Assembly: GCA_005882135.1 (NCBI GenBank)
Contig: VBDR01000025.1
Location: 62,001-126,000 of the forward strand
Length of the DNA stretch: 64,000 nt
Direction of reading: 5' to 3'
Source: Chloroflexota bacterium
Lineage (GTDB): Bacteria; Chloroflexota; Dormibacteria; Dormibacterales; Dormibacteraceae
Part shown: positions 44,295 to 52,606 of the stretch, piece by piece
How positions within the stretch are numbered: the first letter of the stretch is position 1
Layout of the letters: each line of letters opens with the position of its first letter
Made by a program: the position numbers and the translations under genes
The notes under the pieces: generated by a model
The model's input: the letters and a program-made list of their open reading frames with translations, nothing else
Databases searched by the model: none
Told to the model about the DNA's origin: nothing

Positions 44295-46891
44295 TTCCCT
44301 CCGTTGCGGTGGGCGAGCACGCCTTTGAGCAGCCCGACGATGTCCGACGTCGCGACCGAGCCGCGGCTCAGGATCTGGGAGACTCGACCATTGAGCTGAC
44401 GCATGTCGGCCTCGGTCAGGTTGGCCGCGGTCAGGACCATGATCGGCGTGTCTCGCGTCTTCTCATCGGCGCGCAGCGCCGCGACCACGTCGAAGCCGGT
44501 GACCTCCGGCATGATCAGGTCAAGGAGCACAAGGTCGGGGTTCGACGACTTCGCAATCTCGATCGCCTCCCGGCCGCCTGACGCCGGCAGGACGGTGAAG
44601 CCGGCGGGCTCAAGCGCCTCGGTGAGCAACGTTCGATTGGCCGCCTCGTCGTCGACCACCAGCACTCGGACCTTGCGTGTGCTCGGGCCGCGCTCGACGT
44701 CGGGCCGGCCGAGGCGCTCCACCAGCGCCGAGGTATTAACTGGCTTGACGAAGTAGTCGATCGCGCCCAGCGCGATCCCGAGCTCGGGGTTGTCGACCAC
44801 GCTCACGACAACGATTGGGATGGCGCTTGTCGCATCGTCGCTCTTCAATCTGGTGATCACCTCCCAGCCGTCGAGCTCGGGCATGATGATGTCGAGCGTG
44901 ATCGCCGCCGGCTTGAGCTGGCGCGCGCGCTCCAGCGCCTCGTTCCCGGATCGCGCCACCTCGGTGCGGTAGCCGGCGCTCGCCAGCTGGCGGGTGAGCA
45001 GCTCCGCAGCCGCTGGATCGTCTTCCACCACCAGCACCAGCGGCCCGGAGCCGTGGCCGTTCACCAAGCCGGCGACCGCACGCTCGCTTGGCGTCTGCAC
45101 CCTTGGGTGGAGCGGCAGGACCAGGGTGAAGATGCTGCCCCTGTTGACCTGGCTGGTCACGCGCACATCGCCGCCGTGGAGGGCGGCGAACCGCTTCGTA
45201 AGCGCAAGCCCGAGACCCGTTCCTTCGTGCTTGCGGCCGGGTCCTGGATCAACCTGGTGGAACTCGTGGAAGATCTGTTTCATGTCCTCGTCGGCGATGC
45301 CGATTCCGGTATCGGCAACTGAGATCTCGACCGTGTCCTCCGTGCGCACGGCGCCAATCGTCACCGCCCCACCGTCGGGGGTGAACTTGATCGCGTTGGA
45401 GACGAGGTTCAGCAGCATTTGCTTGAGCTTGCCGGCGTCTGCGATCACCTCTCCCGCGCCGTCCACGTTCGCCCGTAGCGTGATGGCCTTCTTGGCCAGG
45501 AGCGGCTCGACCGTCTTCGCGACCTGGTCGACGGCGTCGGCTACAGACACGGGCTGCAGACGCAACTCCATCTGGCCTGCCTCGACCTTGGAGAGGTCGA
45601 GGATATCGTTGATCAGCCCCAGCAGGTGCTTGCCGCTGGTCAGGATCTGGCCCTGGAAGCGCTTGCGAGTGGCCTCATCAAATTGGCCCTCGCGCGCGTC
45701 GGTGAGGAGCTCGGAGAAACCGATGATCGCGTTCAGGGGCGTGCGCAGCTCGTGGCTCATGTTGGCGAGGAACACGCTCTTGTGGCGGCTCGCTTCCAGG
45801 AGCGCGGAGTTGGTCTGTTCCAGCTGAGTGATCAGGTGGCGGCGGTCGAGAGCGGTCACGAATGCGCTCATGAGCTGCTGGATGCGGTTCATCTCGTCGC
45901 CGCCAAAACCGGGCGTGAAGGGGCCGGCCATGACGACGAGGGTCCCCGAACCGGACAGTCCTGCAATGGGCAGTGCCATCACGCTGCTTTCCGAACTCGA
46001 GAGCGTGATCCTTCTCGGACCGCGACCAAGGCTTGCGAACTGGCCGCCCAGCTCGGCGACCTGCGCCGTGCTGACGCCGCGAACCGCGGTCGGCCGGCCT
46101 GAAGAGTCGAACAGCACGCCGGATGCTCCGCCCACCAGTCGCATCGCCCACTCCAAGGCGCGCCTGGCCAGCGCGTCGCGGTCTTCGCTGAGCTGGAGCT
46201 CTTCCATGAAGGCGCGCAGGCCTTCCTCTTCGGGCGCTCGCCACTGTCTGCGCAGCCACGAGGGCGGCGAGAAGCTGGCGTAGAGCAGCGGGACGATCGC
46301 CAAGGCAACCAGCTCGAAGATGATCTGCACCAGCGGCTGCTTCACGAGCAACGCCACGGGGACGGCGACCACCAGCAACACGACGAATCCGCCGAAGCCA
46401 AGGCTCAGCGAACGCAGCCGCCACCCCTGCACCGCGGGCAGGCTGCGCGCGACGAGCCAGAAACGGACAGTTGGCTCGCCCACGCACGCGCACCAGACGA
46501 CGATCAGGAAGACAAGCGAAGCAATCAATACCCACTGCGGGGCGGCGGTTGCCTGTGCCGCAAGTGGAAAGACGCTGGCAGAGGCCAGCGCGACGATCGC
46601 GACGACATGCCAGCGCCGAGGGAGGGGGATGATGGTGTCTCGGTAGAGGAGGAGCGCGTAGGCCGAGGCCATGAAGCCGGCAAGGTTGATCACGCCGAGC
46701 CAGGGCACCATGACAGGTAGGTGCGCCTGGACACGGCCCAAGCCGGATACCGCAGCCAGCAGGATGATCGCGAGCGCGAGGAAACCGAGCGAGCGGTCAC
46801 GGCGCCTCAGCCAGCTGATCGCGGTCACCAGGCCAAGAGCCACAAACGCGATCGCAACCGCGTCCTGCAGGTAGGGGACGAGATCTTTCAT
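44291..46891 (-). CDS. Membrane hybrid histidine kinase with two C-terminal receivers
   Basis: This 866-residue protein has about seven membrane segments (1-210), a GAF-like region (about 230-345), HisKA with phospho-acceptor H380 (SHELRTPLN), HATPase with N-box N499, DTGIGI (527-532) and GTGLGL (557-562), receiver 1 (about 617-728, D667, K716) and receiver 2 (about 741-858, D791). Receiver 2 has no lysine at the conserved site (ILSRG instead), so its phosphorylation switch may be altered. It signals from the membrane to its own receivers, the coupled stand-alone receivers and perhaps the receiver of the upstream kinase fusion. Confidence 0.9.
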   Translation of the reverse strand: MKDLVPYLQDAVAIAFVALGLVTAISWLRRRDRSLGFLALAIILLAAVSGLGRVQAHLPVMVPWLGVINLAGFMASAYALLLYRDTIIPLPRRWHVVAIVALASASVFPLAAQATAAPQWVLIASLVFLIVVWCACVGEPTVRFWLVARSLPAVQGWRLRSLSLGFGGFVVLLVVAVPVALLVKQPLVQIIFELVALAIVPLLYASFSPPSWLRRQWRAPEEEGLRAFMEELQLSEDRDALARRALEWAMRLVGGASGVLFDSSGRPTAVRGVSTAQVAELGGQFASLGRGPRRITLSSSESSVMALPIAGLSGSGTLVVMAGPFTPGFGGDEMNRIQQLMSAFVTALDRRHLITQLEQTNSALLEASRHKSVFLANMSHELRTPLNAIIGFSELLTDAREGQFDEATRKRFQGQILTSGKHLLGLINDILDLSKVEAGQMELRLQPVSVADAVDQVAKTVEPLLAKKAITLRANVDGAGEVIADAGKLKQMLLNLVSNAIKFTPDGGAVTIGAVRTEDTVEISVADTGIGIADEDMKQIFHEFHQVDPGPGRKHEGTGLGLALTKRFAALHGGDVRVTSQVNRGSIFTLVLPLHPRVQTPSERAVAGLVNGHGSGPLVLVVEDDPAAAELLTRQLASAGYRTEVARSGNEALERARQLKPAAITLDIIMPELDGWEVITRLKSDDATSAIPIVVVSVVDNPELGIALGAIDYFVKPVNTSALVERLGRPDVERGPSTRKVRVLVVDDEAANRTLLTEALEPAGFTVLPASGGREAIEIAKSSNPDLVLLDLIMPEVTGFDVVAALRADEKTRDTPIMVLTAANLTEADMRQLNGRVSQILSRGSVATSDIVGLLKGVLAHRNGGK

Positions 46892-46900
46892 CCGCTCGCC

Positions 46901-48745
46901 TCAGGCCGCGCCCAGGCTTGCGAATGTCGACACGTCGCGGACGAACAGGTCGACCACCTCAGGGTCCCACTGGCACTTCGCGCCCACCGACAGGACCGCG
47001 ACCGCCTCGTCGATCGTCTTTCGCGCCCGATACGGGCGGTCGTTCACGAGCGCGTCGAAGGCGTCGCACACGGAGACGATCCGGGCCAGGCGAGGGATGC
47101 TCGCGCCGGCAAGCCGATCCGGGTAGCCGGTCCCGTCGAAGTGCTCATGGTGGTTGCGGATGATCGGCAGCAGACCGGCGCTAGAGCGCAGTGGCGCGAC
47201 GATGTTGGCGCCGATGATCGGATGCAGTTGCATCCTGGTCATCTCCTCAGCGTCAAGCGGTCCCGGCTTGAGCAAGATCGCATCCGGCACGCCGATCTTG
47301 CCGATGTCGTGGATGAGTCCACCTCTGTACAGGGCTTCCAGGTCGGAAGAGGGGAGTCCCAGGCAGGAGCCGATCCGGCGCGCCGACTCGGCGACTCGCT
47401 GCGTGTGGGCTTCGGTGTACGGATCCTTCGCCTCCACGGCCGCGGCCAGGGCGAAGATGACGTGCTCGGCGCTGTCCAGCGAGTCGTACACGGCCTTGAG
47501 CCGGAGCGCCGAGCCAACGCGGGCGACGAGCTCGATGCGGTCGACCGGCTTGGTCATGTAGTCGTCCGCACCAGACTCGAGGGCGCGTACGCGATCGGCG
47601 GTGCGGTCGAGAGCGGTGATCATCACGACCGGAACCAGCCTGGACGCGGGATTTGACTTGATGCGCCCGCACACTTCGTAGCCGTCCATGCCTGGCATCT
47701 GCACGTCCAGCAGCACCAGGTCGGGGAGCGCCGCATTGATCGCCTTGAGGGCACTGACTCCGTCCTCAGCTGTGCGCACCTGGCACTCCACGCCCGCGAG
47801 GCAGGCTTCGATCAGCTCCCGATTCGCGGCCCCGTCGTCGACCACCAGGACCACTGGCAAACGGTCGGTCCGGGAAAGGCGGCGCGTGACGGGCATCGCG
47901 CCGGCGGTCTCATCGCCCTGGCCGTCAGGCCATGCCGCCGGCTTGAGGGCGGCGATGAACGCGGCCGCCGAGAGGAAACGCTCTTCAGGTCGCTTCGACA
48001 GCGCGCGGCGCAAAACGTCCTCGATGTGCGCGGACAGCTCACCTCTCAGCTCGCGGGTGGCGGGCATCGGTTTGGTCACGTGGGAGAGCAGGACTGCGGC
48101 CGGCGTGTCGGCGCCGAAGGGTACCCGCCCGGTGAGCATCTCGTAGGCAACAATCGCCAGTGAGTAGAGATCCGATGCGGGGCCCATCGGTTCGTCGGCG
48201 GCCTGCTCCGGCGACATGTATTCAGGCGTGCCCATCACGGTTCCGGAGCTGGTCACGCGTCGTATCGAGCCGGCCATCTTGGCCAGGCCGAAGTCCGCCA
48301 GCACCGGCGTGCCGTCTCGGTGCAGGAGGATGTTTGAAGGTTTGATGTCCCGGTGGAGGATGCCCTGCGAGTGGGCGTAATCGAGTGCGCCCCCCAGCTG
48401 CTCGAGCAGCTGGACCGCTTCGCGCAGGGGCATGGGGTGGCCGACCCTGTCGGCCAGCGTGCCGCCCTCGACCAGCTCCAGGACGAGGTAGGCGAGCTCG
48501 TCGTCGTAGCCGAAATCGAAGATTTCCAGGATGTTGGGGTGCCTGAGGCGAGCCACCGAGCGCGCCTCCTGCTGGAAGCGCTCGCGATATCCAGGGTCGT
48601 CGGCAAAGAAGTCGGGCAGGACTTTGATCGCGACGTAGCGGTCCAGACCGGGATGGTAGGCGCGGTACACGCTCGCCATCCCGCCGCGGCCGATGTGCTC
48701 GATCACTCGGTAAGCACCGAGGGTCATGCCTTCGCGGATCTTCAT
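46901..48745 (-). CDS. Ser/Thr protein kinase - receiver - HD-GYP fusion protein
   Basis: It has 614 residues and three complete modules. The kinase (about 12-268) has IGRGGMASVY, K41, HRD (131-133), DFG (151-153) and SPEQAA. The receiver (about 297-412) has D303-D304, phospho-acceptor D347 and K399. The HD-GYP domain (about 425-605) has H447, HD (479-480), HHEHFDGTGYP with GYP at 540-542 and SVCDAFDAL. No residue known to be essential is missing. It has no membrane segment. Phosphorylation input, kinase output and cyclic di-GMP breakdown would meet in one chain. It lies 9 bp upstream of the hybrid kinase and is coupled to a membrane microprotein. Confidence 0.9.
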   Translation of the reverse strand: MKIREGMTLGAYRVIEHIGRGGMASVYRAYHPGLDRYVAIKVLPDFFADDPGYRERFQQEARSVARLRHPNILEIFDFGYDDELAYLVLELVEGGTLADRVGHPMPLREAVQLLEQLGGALDYAHSQGILHRDIKPSNILLHRDGTPVLADFGLAKMAGSIRRVTSSGTVMGTPEYMSPEQAADEPMGPASDLYSLAIVAYEMLTGRVPFGADTPAAVLLSHVTKPMPATRELRGELSAHIEDVLRRALSKRPEERFLSAAAFIAALKPAAWPDGQGDETAGAMPVTRRLSRTDRLPVVLVVDDGAANRELIEACLAGVECQVRTAEDGVSALKAINAALPDLVLLDVQMPGMDGYEVCGRIKSNPASRLVPVVMITALDRTADRVRALESGADDYMTKPVDRIELVARVGSALRLKAVYDSLDSAEHVIFALAAAVEAKDPYTEAHTQRVAESARRIGSCLGLPSSDLEALYRGGLIHDIGKIGVPDAILLKPGPLDAEEMTRMQLHPIIGANIVAPLRSSAGLLPIIRNHHEHFDGTGYPDRLAGASIPRLARIVSVCDAFDALVNDRPYRARKTIDEAVAVLSVGAKCQWDPEVVDLFVRDVSTFASLGAA

Positions 48746-48900
48746 GCGACCAGCCCCAGCAAGACGAGGGCCGCCACGGCCGGTGGCGAGAGCATCAGCC
48801 CCGCCGGCACCACGAGGAGCCCAAGGGTGAGGGCCTGCCGGCGCGCGCGCCGATCATCCGATGCCGCTCGGACTGATCGCCCACCGACAGCCAGCGCCAT
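48742..48900 (-). CDS. 52-residue membrane microprotein preceding the kinase fusion
   Basis: The ATG is at 48900 and the stop overlaps the kinase start as ATGA. A basic N-terminal half (SDDRRARRQ) is followed by two hydrophobic stretches, LTLGLLVVPAGLML and AVAALVLLGLVA, separated by SPP, making a helical hairpin. I do not recognise a family. Coupling suggests equimolar synthesis with the soluble kinase fusion, so a membrane anchor or sensor partner is possible. Confidence 0.6.
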   Translation of the reverse strand: MALAVGGRSVRAASDDRRARRQALTLGLLVVPAGLMLSPPAVAALVLLGLVA

Positions 48901-48977
48901 GTAAAGAACCCAGGCTCCCTTGGGACTGAGGTTAAGAAGTGATGGCTTACCGGTTCACTCTCCGAAGGGCCAATTCC

Positions 48978-48993
48978 CTACCCACATGGGTAG
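48978..48993. promoter_or_regulatory. Perfect 7-2-7 palindrome, NarL/LuxR-type site
   Basis: CTACCCA-CA-TGGGTAG is a perfect inverted repeat with the heptamer spacing used by NarL/FixJ-type HTH proteins. It lies in the 111-bp gap between the LuxR-type regulator stop and the signalling operon start, so it is probably the operator by which that regulator controls the operon. Confidence 0.65.
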
Positions 48994-49011
48994 TTTTGTT
49001 AATCCAGAGGA

Positions 49012-50706
49012 TTAAAGCCAGCCGTCCTTGGCCGCTTGATGGGCCAATTCGGTGCGGTTCGACGCACCCGTCTTCTGGAGGATCTGGCGGACGTGGAATT
49101 TGATCGTGTTCTGGCTCAGGTGGACCTGGGCCGCGATCTCGCGGTTGGTGAGGCCTTCGACCATCAAGCGGATGATCTGGATCTCGAGCAGGCTCAACCC
49201 TTGAGGCGGCGATGGCGCCCGCTGCGGAGCCGCGGTTCCCTGCGACGTCTTACGCAGCCGCTCTTGCATCGCCGCGTTGTCGATTGCGATGGCGGCCACG
49301 CTGCCGAGGGCATCCAGGAACGAGACCCATTCCTGGTCGGGACTCAACGGGGTGCGGTGATACACCTCGAGCGCGCCCAGCAGCTTGCCGCGGGTGATCA
49401 GAGGCACCGCCCCGTAGGCCTTGAAGCCCTCGCGTGCGAACAGGGATCGGCGTCGAAACTGAGAAAAGGCGCTCAGCGCTGTCAGGGTTTCGATCCGCCG
49501 GCCGGTCAAAGCCCGGCCGGGCAGGCCCTCATCGACGGGGAGCCGGTAATCGGGCACCGCGGTGGCCAGGAAACCGGTGCTCGCCGCCAGCGCGAGCATG
49601 TTGTCCGACTCCTCCAGCAGCAGGACGTCCGCCGCATCCACCTTCAGCTGCGCGGTCACCTGGTCGAGGATGACCTTGAGCGTGAGCCTGAGGTCAGGGC
49701 TTGCGCTCAAAGCCAGGCTCAGGCTCTGCAGTGAGCCGAGCCGCTCGAGGCGCACGACGGCGTCCTCGTAGAGCTGGGCGTTTTCGATTGCGAGCGCGGT
49801 CCGATCGGCGATCGCCTGCATCCAGATGATGTCTTTTTCGGTCAGCGGGTTGGAGCTGCGCCGCTCGTACAGGGCAAGTGTGCCGACGACGGCGCCGCGT
49901 GCCCGCATCGGCACGACCATCACACCTGAGGTCTCGATCGGGATCGGCAGCGGGTGTTCCGCCACGTACGCGGCCACCCCCGGCGCGATCATCTCCCAGA
50001 GCTCGCTCATCGGGACCTGTGGCAACAGGAGGGGCTTGCCCGATTCGATGACACGCTGCGAGATCCCGGTGGTCGGCGCCTGGCCCGGGTGGTCAAGCGA
50101 CGCTACGTGCCGGTTGATGTACTCGACGAGCTCCGAGTTGGCGACGTCCGCGGCCACCACCAGCGACGTGCTCGGGTCCTTGTTCAAGAGCGACGCCACC
50201 CAGGTGCCTGGTCTCATCCTGCTCAGGGCGCTCGTGACCACATGGAGGATGGAGTGGGTTTCGAGGCGGGCGTCGGCCAGCTCGCCGACAACCTCGTTGA
50301 CGATGTGCTCCCCGGCGCCGCGGCTGGTCAGCCTGCTGCGCGCGAACAGGTGGGAGACGTCGCACAGGCTGGCCGTCACAAGGGTCACCTCGCCGGCCAC
50401 GTTCAGCTGCGGCACCGCGTCGACCTGGATCCAGATGTCGGTGCCCTCGGGGCGGCTCGCCCTGGCCAGGACGCCGCGGACGGCCTGCAGGCTCTTGAGG
50501 GTTGCGGTGACCGGATGCACGGACATTGGACCTTCGGGCGCTTCGAGGACCAACCACTCGGCGTCCTCCGCGTAGGTCCCGAGGAGGCGGTCGCGGCTGA
50601 GCCCGAGCAGGCCGACGGCGGCGTCATTGGCGTCGATGACCTGGCCGGCCCGGTCATAGATGAGGATCGCGCCGGGAACGTCCTTCCAGCTGAGACTTGC
50701 GGCCAC
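49012..50706 (-). CDS. PAS-GAF-GAF sensor with LuxR-type DNA-binding domain
   Basis: This soluble one-component regulator has 564 residues: an N-terminal PAS domain (about 5-120; GAILIYDRAGQVIDANDAA), two GAF-like domains (about 145-310 and 330-475) and a LuxR/NarL HTH (about 500-560; EGLTNREIAAQVHLSQNTIK). It has no receiver, so it senses a ligand, redox state or small molecule directly. It lies upstream of the signalling operon on the same strand, and a TAATTT box ends 7 nt before its GTG start, suggesting a leaderless mRNA. Confidence 0.87.
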   Translation of the reverse strand: MAASLSWKDVPGAILIYDRAGQVIDANDAAVGLLGLSRDRLLGTYAEDAEWLVLEAPEGPMSVHPVTATLKSLQAVRGVLARASRPEGTDIWIQVDAVPQLNVAGEVTLVTASLCDVSHLFARSRLTSRGAGEHIVNEVVGELADARLETHSILHVVTSALSRMRPGTWVASLLNKDPSTSLVVAADVANSELVEYINRHVASLDHPGQAPTTGISQRVIESGKPLLLPQVPMSELWEMIAPGVAAYVAEHPLPIPIETSGVMVVPMRARGAVVGTLALYERRSSNPLTEKDIIWMQAIADRTALAIENAQLYEDAVVRLERLGSLQSLSLALSASPDLRLTLKVILDQVTAQLKVDAADVLLLEESDNMLALAASTGFLATAVPDYRLPVDEGLPGRALTGRRIETLTALSAFSQFRRRSLFAREGFKAYGAVPLITRGKLLGALEVYHRTPLSPDQEWVSFLDALGSVAAIAIDNAAMQERLRKTSQGTAAPQRAPSPPQGLSLLEIQIIRLMVEGLTNREIAAQVHLSQNTIKFHVRQILQKTGASNRTELAHQAAKDGWL

Positions 50707-50713
50707 CGTGCCG

Positions 50714-50719
50714 AAATTA
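50714..50719 (-). promoter_or_regulatory. TANNNT -10 box, leaderless-type
   Basis: TAATTT on the minus strand ends 7 nt before the GTG at 50706. No clear -35 at normal spacing is seen. Confidence 0.4.
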
Positions 50720-50756
50720 TCCCGAGCCGCGACCTTCGTCTGTTAAGTAAGTCGCA

Positions 50757-50786
50757 TTAACCGACCATCCGGTTCATGCCTAGACT
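50757..50786 (+). promoter_or_regulatory. Leaderless-type promoter for the 95-residue protein
   Basis: TTAACC (50757-50762) and TAGACT (50781-50786) are 18 bp apart. The box ends 6 nt before the GTG at 50793, so the mRNA would start at the initiation codon. Confidence 0.5.
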
Positions 50787-50792
50787 GCTCTG

Positions 50793-51080
50793 GTGGTAAC
50801 CGTGGATGTAGCCCCGAGCGCGAGCGCGGATGGCTGGGTTTGCGAGGTGACAGTCGAGCTGGATGGGGAACGGACCCACCACACGGTCAAGGTGAGCGAG
50901 GCTGACCTCGAGCGCTGGGCCGGCGGCGGCCGGAGGGAGGACGTCGAGGACCTGGTCGCCCGGAGCTTCGACTTCTTGCTTCAGCGCGAGCCACCCGCTT
51001 CGATCCTGCGCCGGTTCGACCTCTCGGCGATCCGTCGCTACTTTCCCGATTACGACGACCAGTTCAAGTTGCAGGCATAA
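50793..51080 (+). CDS. Conserved hypothetical protein, 95 residues
   Basis: It is a soluble acidic protein. The first half is beta-rich (WVCEVTVELDGERTHHTVKV); the second is helical and ends RRYFPDYDDQFKLQA. I do not recognise a named domain. It is followed 10 bp later by the MOSC gene, so the two may be co-transcribed. A leaderless-type promoter precedes the GTG start. Confidence 0.65.
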   Translation: MVTVDVAPSASADGWVCEVTVELDGERTHHTVKVSEADLERWAGGGRREDVEDLVARSFDFLLQREPPASILRRFDLSAIRRYFPDYDDQFKLQA

Positions 51081-51090
51081 TCGGCTTCCA

Positions 51091-51549
51091 TTGAGTGGAT
51101 CAGTCGAACACATACACGTCGCTGAAGTCACCAGCGGCCCCGTGCACGCGGTGGCGTCGGTCGAGGCCGTGGCCGGGGTTGGACTCACAGGCGACCGCAA
51201 CGCGCGGCGCGACGGCGCCAGGATCGACAGCGGTGAGGGCAACGACGTCACGTTGATCGAGGCGGAGGAGGTCGAAGCCCTCGCGCGCTCAGGGATCGAG
51301 CTCGCGCCGGGCGAGAGCCGGCGAAACCTCACGACCCGCGGGATCCGGCTCAACGAGCTCGTGGGCAAAGAGTTCTGGATCGGAGACGTGCTTGCGCGCG
51401 GAATCGAGCTCTGCGAGCCGTGCACGCACCTGGTCGCGCTGACGGGCAAGGCCCTGATCAAGCCGCTGACCCATCGCGCCGGACTTCGCGCGGACCTGCT
51501 CACCACCGGCGTGATCAACATTGGGGACAGGGTCGAGGTCAAGGCGTAG
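51091..51549 (+). CDS. MOSC domain protein
   Basis: This 152-residue protein is a single MOSC domain, the sulfur/molybdenum-cofactor handling fold of molybdenum cofactor sulfurases. GLTGDRN (about 31-37), ESRRNLTTRGI (about 74-84) and the cysteine in CEPCTHL (about 109-115) are the expected conserved places. It would carry sulfur or bind Moco; no molybdenum enzyme is nearby. The start is TTG. Confidence 0.83.
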   Translation: MSGSVEHIHVAEVTSGPVHAVASVEAVAGVGLTGDRNARRDGARIDSGEGNDVTLIEAEEVEALARSGIELAPGESRRNLTTRGIRLNELVGKEFWIGDVLARGIELCEPCTHLVALTGKALIKPLTHRAGLRADLLTTGVINIGDRVEVKA

Positions 51550-51570
51550 ACCTCGGCGGCCGGCTCGCCT

Positions 51571-51843
51571 CTATCTGCGGCTGGTCCTGAGCCAGGCCCT
51601 GACGTCGTCGATGACCGGCTGGGCGAACAACACCGCCAGCAGCGGCGCGCCGACCAGGTTGATGACCTGCCAGAGCTCGATCTGCACTGACGATCCGTTG
51701 CCTGTCTGGGTACCCGCGAACGCGCCGCCGGCGGCGATGATGGCTGAGAGTGTCAGGACGCCGCCTGCTTCGGGGCGAACCTCTCCCGCGGAACGACTAA
51801 GGGCATGGCTCCTCTCCTTTCGCAGTGATGTCTCTATAGGCAA
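51571..51843 (-). CDS. Possible small membrane protein, start uncertain
   Basis: From about residue 28 this frame codes for a plausible two-helix membrane protein (LTLSAIIAAGGAFAG; LWQVINLVGAPLLAVLF) with a basic end. Its upstream part is not convincing. A very good ribosome site (AAAGGAGAGGAG) leads to an ATG in a different frame whose 17-codon ORF ends where the hydrophobic part begins, in a CTGA overlap. That suggests a frameshift or a coupled leader. If it is not real, the 372 bases from 51550 to 51921 hold no other gene that I can see. Confidence 0.35.
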   Translation of the reverse strand: MPIETSLRKERSHALSRSAGEVRPEAGGVLTLSAIIAAGGAFAGTQTGNGSSVQIELWQVINLVGAPLLAVLFAQPVIDDVRAWLRTSRR

Positions 51844-51921
51844 CGTATGCGGTTGGAGCGGGTACCGGCACGTGGGTCTTCACATCTCTACGCCGGAGCG
51901 CGTTGGCGCTAATCTCGCGAG

Positions 51922-52548
51922 GTGGCATCCAGGTTCGGCGGCTGGAAGGGAGACTTCAAAGGCTTCTTTCTAGGCCTGCGCCTGAACAACAACAAGGCCT
52001 ACTTCGAGGCGCACCGACGCCAGTACGAAGATGAGGTGAAGGCGCCGATGCTGGCCCTGCTCGCCGACCTGGAGGCCGAGTTCGGGCCGCCGCATCGCGT
52101 CTCCCGGCCCAATCGCGATATCCGCTTCTCCGCCGACAAGTCGCCATACAAGCTGAACGTTTATGCCGACGTCGAGCGCGGCGGTTACGTGGCGCTTGAC
52201 GCCGAGGGTCTTGTCGCCGCCGGCGGGCGCTACATGGTCAACGACAGGCAGCTGAAAAAGCTGCGCGAGGCGATAGCAGCCGACCGCTCCGGCAAGCAGC
52301 TGGTCGCGATCGTCGCCGAGCTGCGAAAGAAGGGCTACGACGTGGAGGGGCAGGAGCTAAAGCGGGTCCCGCCGCCTTATCCGCAGGACCATCCGCGCGC
52401 CGACCTGCTGCGGCACAAGCGGCTCATCTACTGGAAGCGCTGGCCCGTCGAACCGTGGATCGCAACGCCCCGAGCGCGCGATCGCGTCGCCAAGGCGTGG
52501 CGAGATGGCGCTGCACTGAACGAGTGGTGCGCCAAATTCATGGACTAA
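51922..52548 (+). CDS. DUF2461 family protein
   Basis: It has 208 residues, with family landmarks NNNKAYFEAHRRQYE (about 22-36), R-D-I-R-F-S-A-D-K-S-P-Y-K (about 64-76) and the C-terminal R-H-K-R-L-I-Y-W-K-R-W. DUF2461 proteins have no established function. The start is GTG. Repeat copy C follows its stop. Confidence 0.85.
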   Translation: MASRFGGWKGDFKGFFLGLRLNNNKAYFEAHRRQYEDEVKAPMLALLADLEAEFGPPHRVSRPNRDIRFSADKSPYKLNVYADVERGGYVALDAEGLVAAGGRYMVNDRQLKKLREAIAADRSGKQLVAIVAELRKKGYDVEGQELKRVPPPYPQDHPRADLLRHKRLIYWKRWPVEPWIATPRARDRVAKAWRDGAALNEWCAKFMD

Positions 52549-52561
52549 CGACAGAGGCTCG

Positions 52562-52600
52562 TCCCCATTCATGGGGAGGTGGCGCCGAAGATGCCGGAGG
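52562..52600 (+). repeat. Dispersed two-hairpin repeat, copy C
   Basis: TCCCCAT-TC-ATGGGGA (7-bp stem), then GGTGGCGCCGAAGATGCCGG and AGGGG. It sits between the convergent DUF2461 and DUF72 genes. Confidence 0.7.
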
Positions 52601-52606
52601 GGTCGA

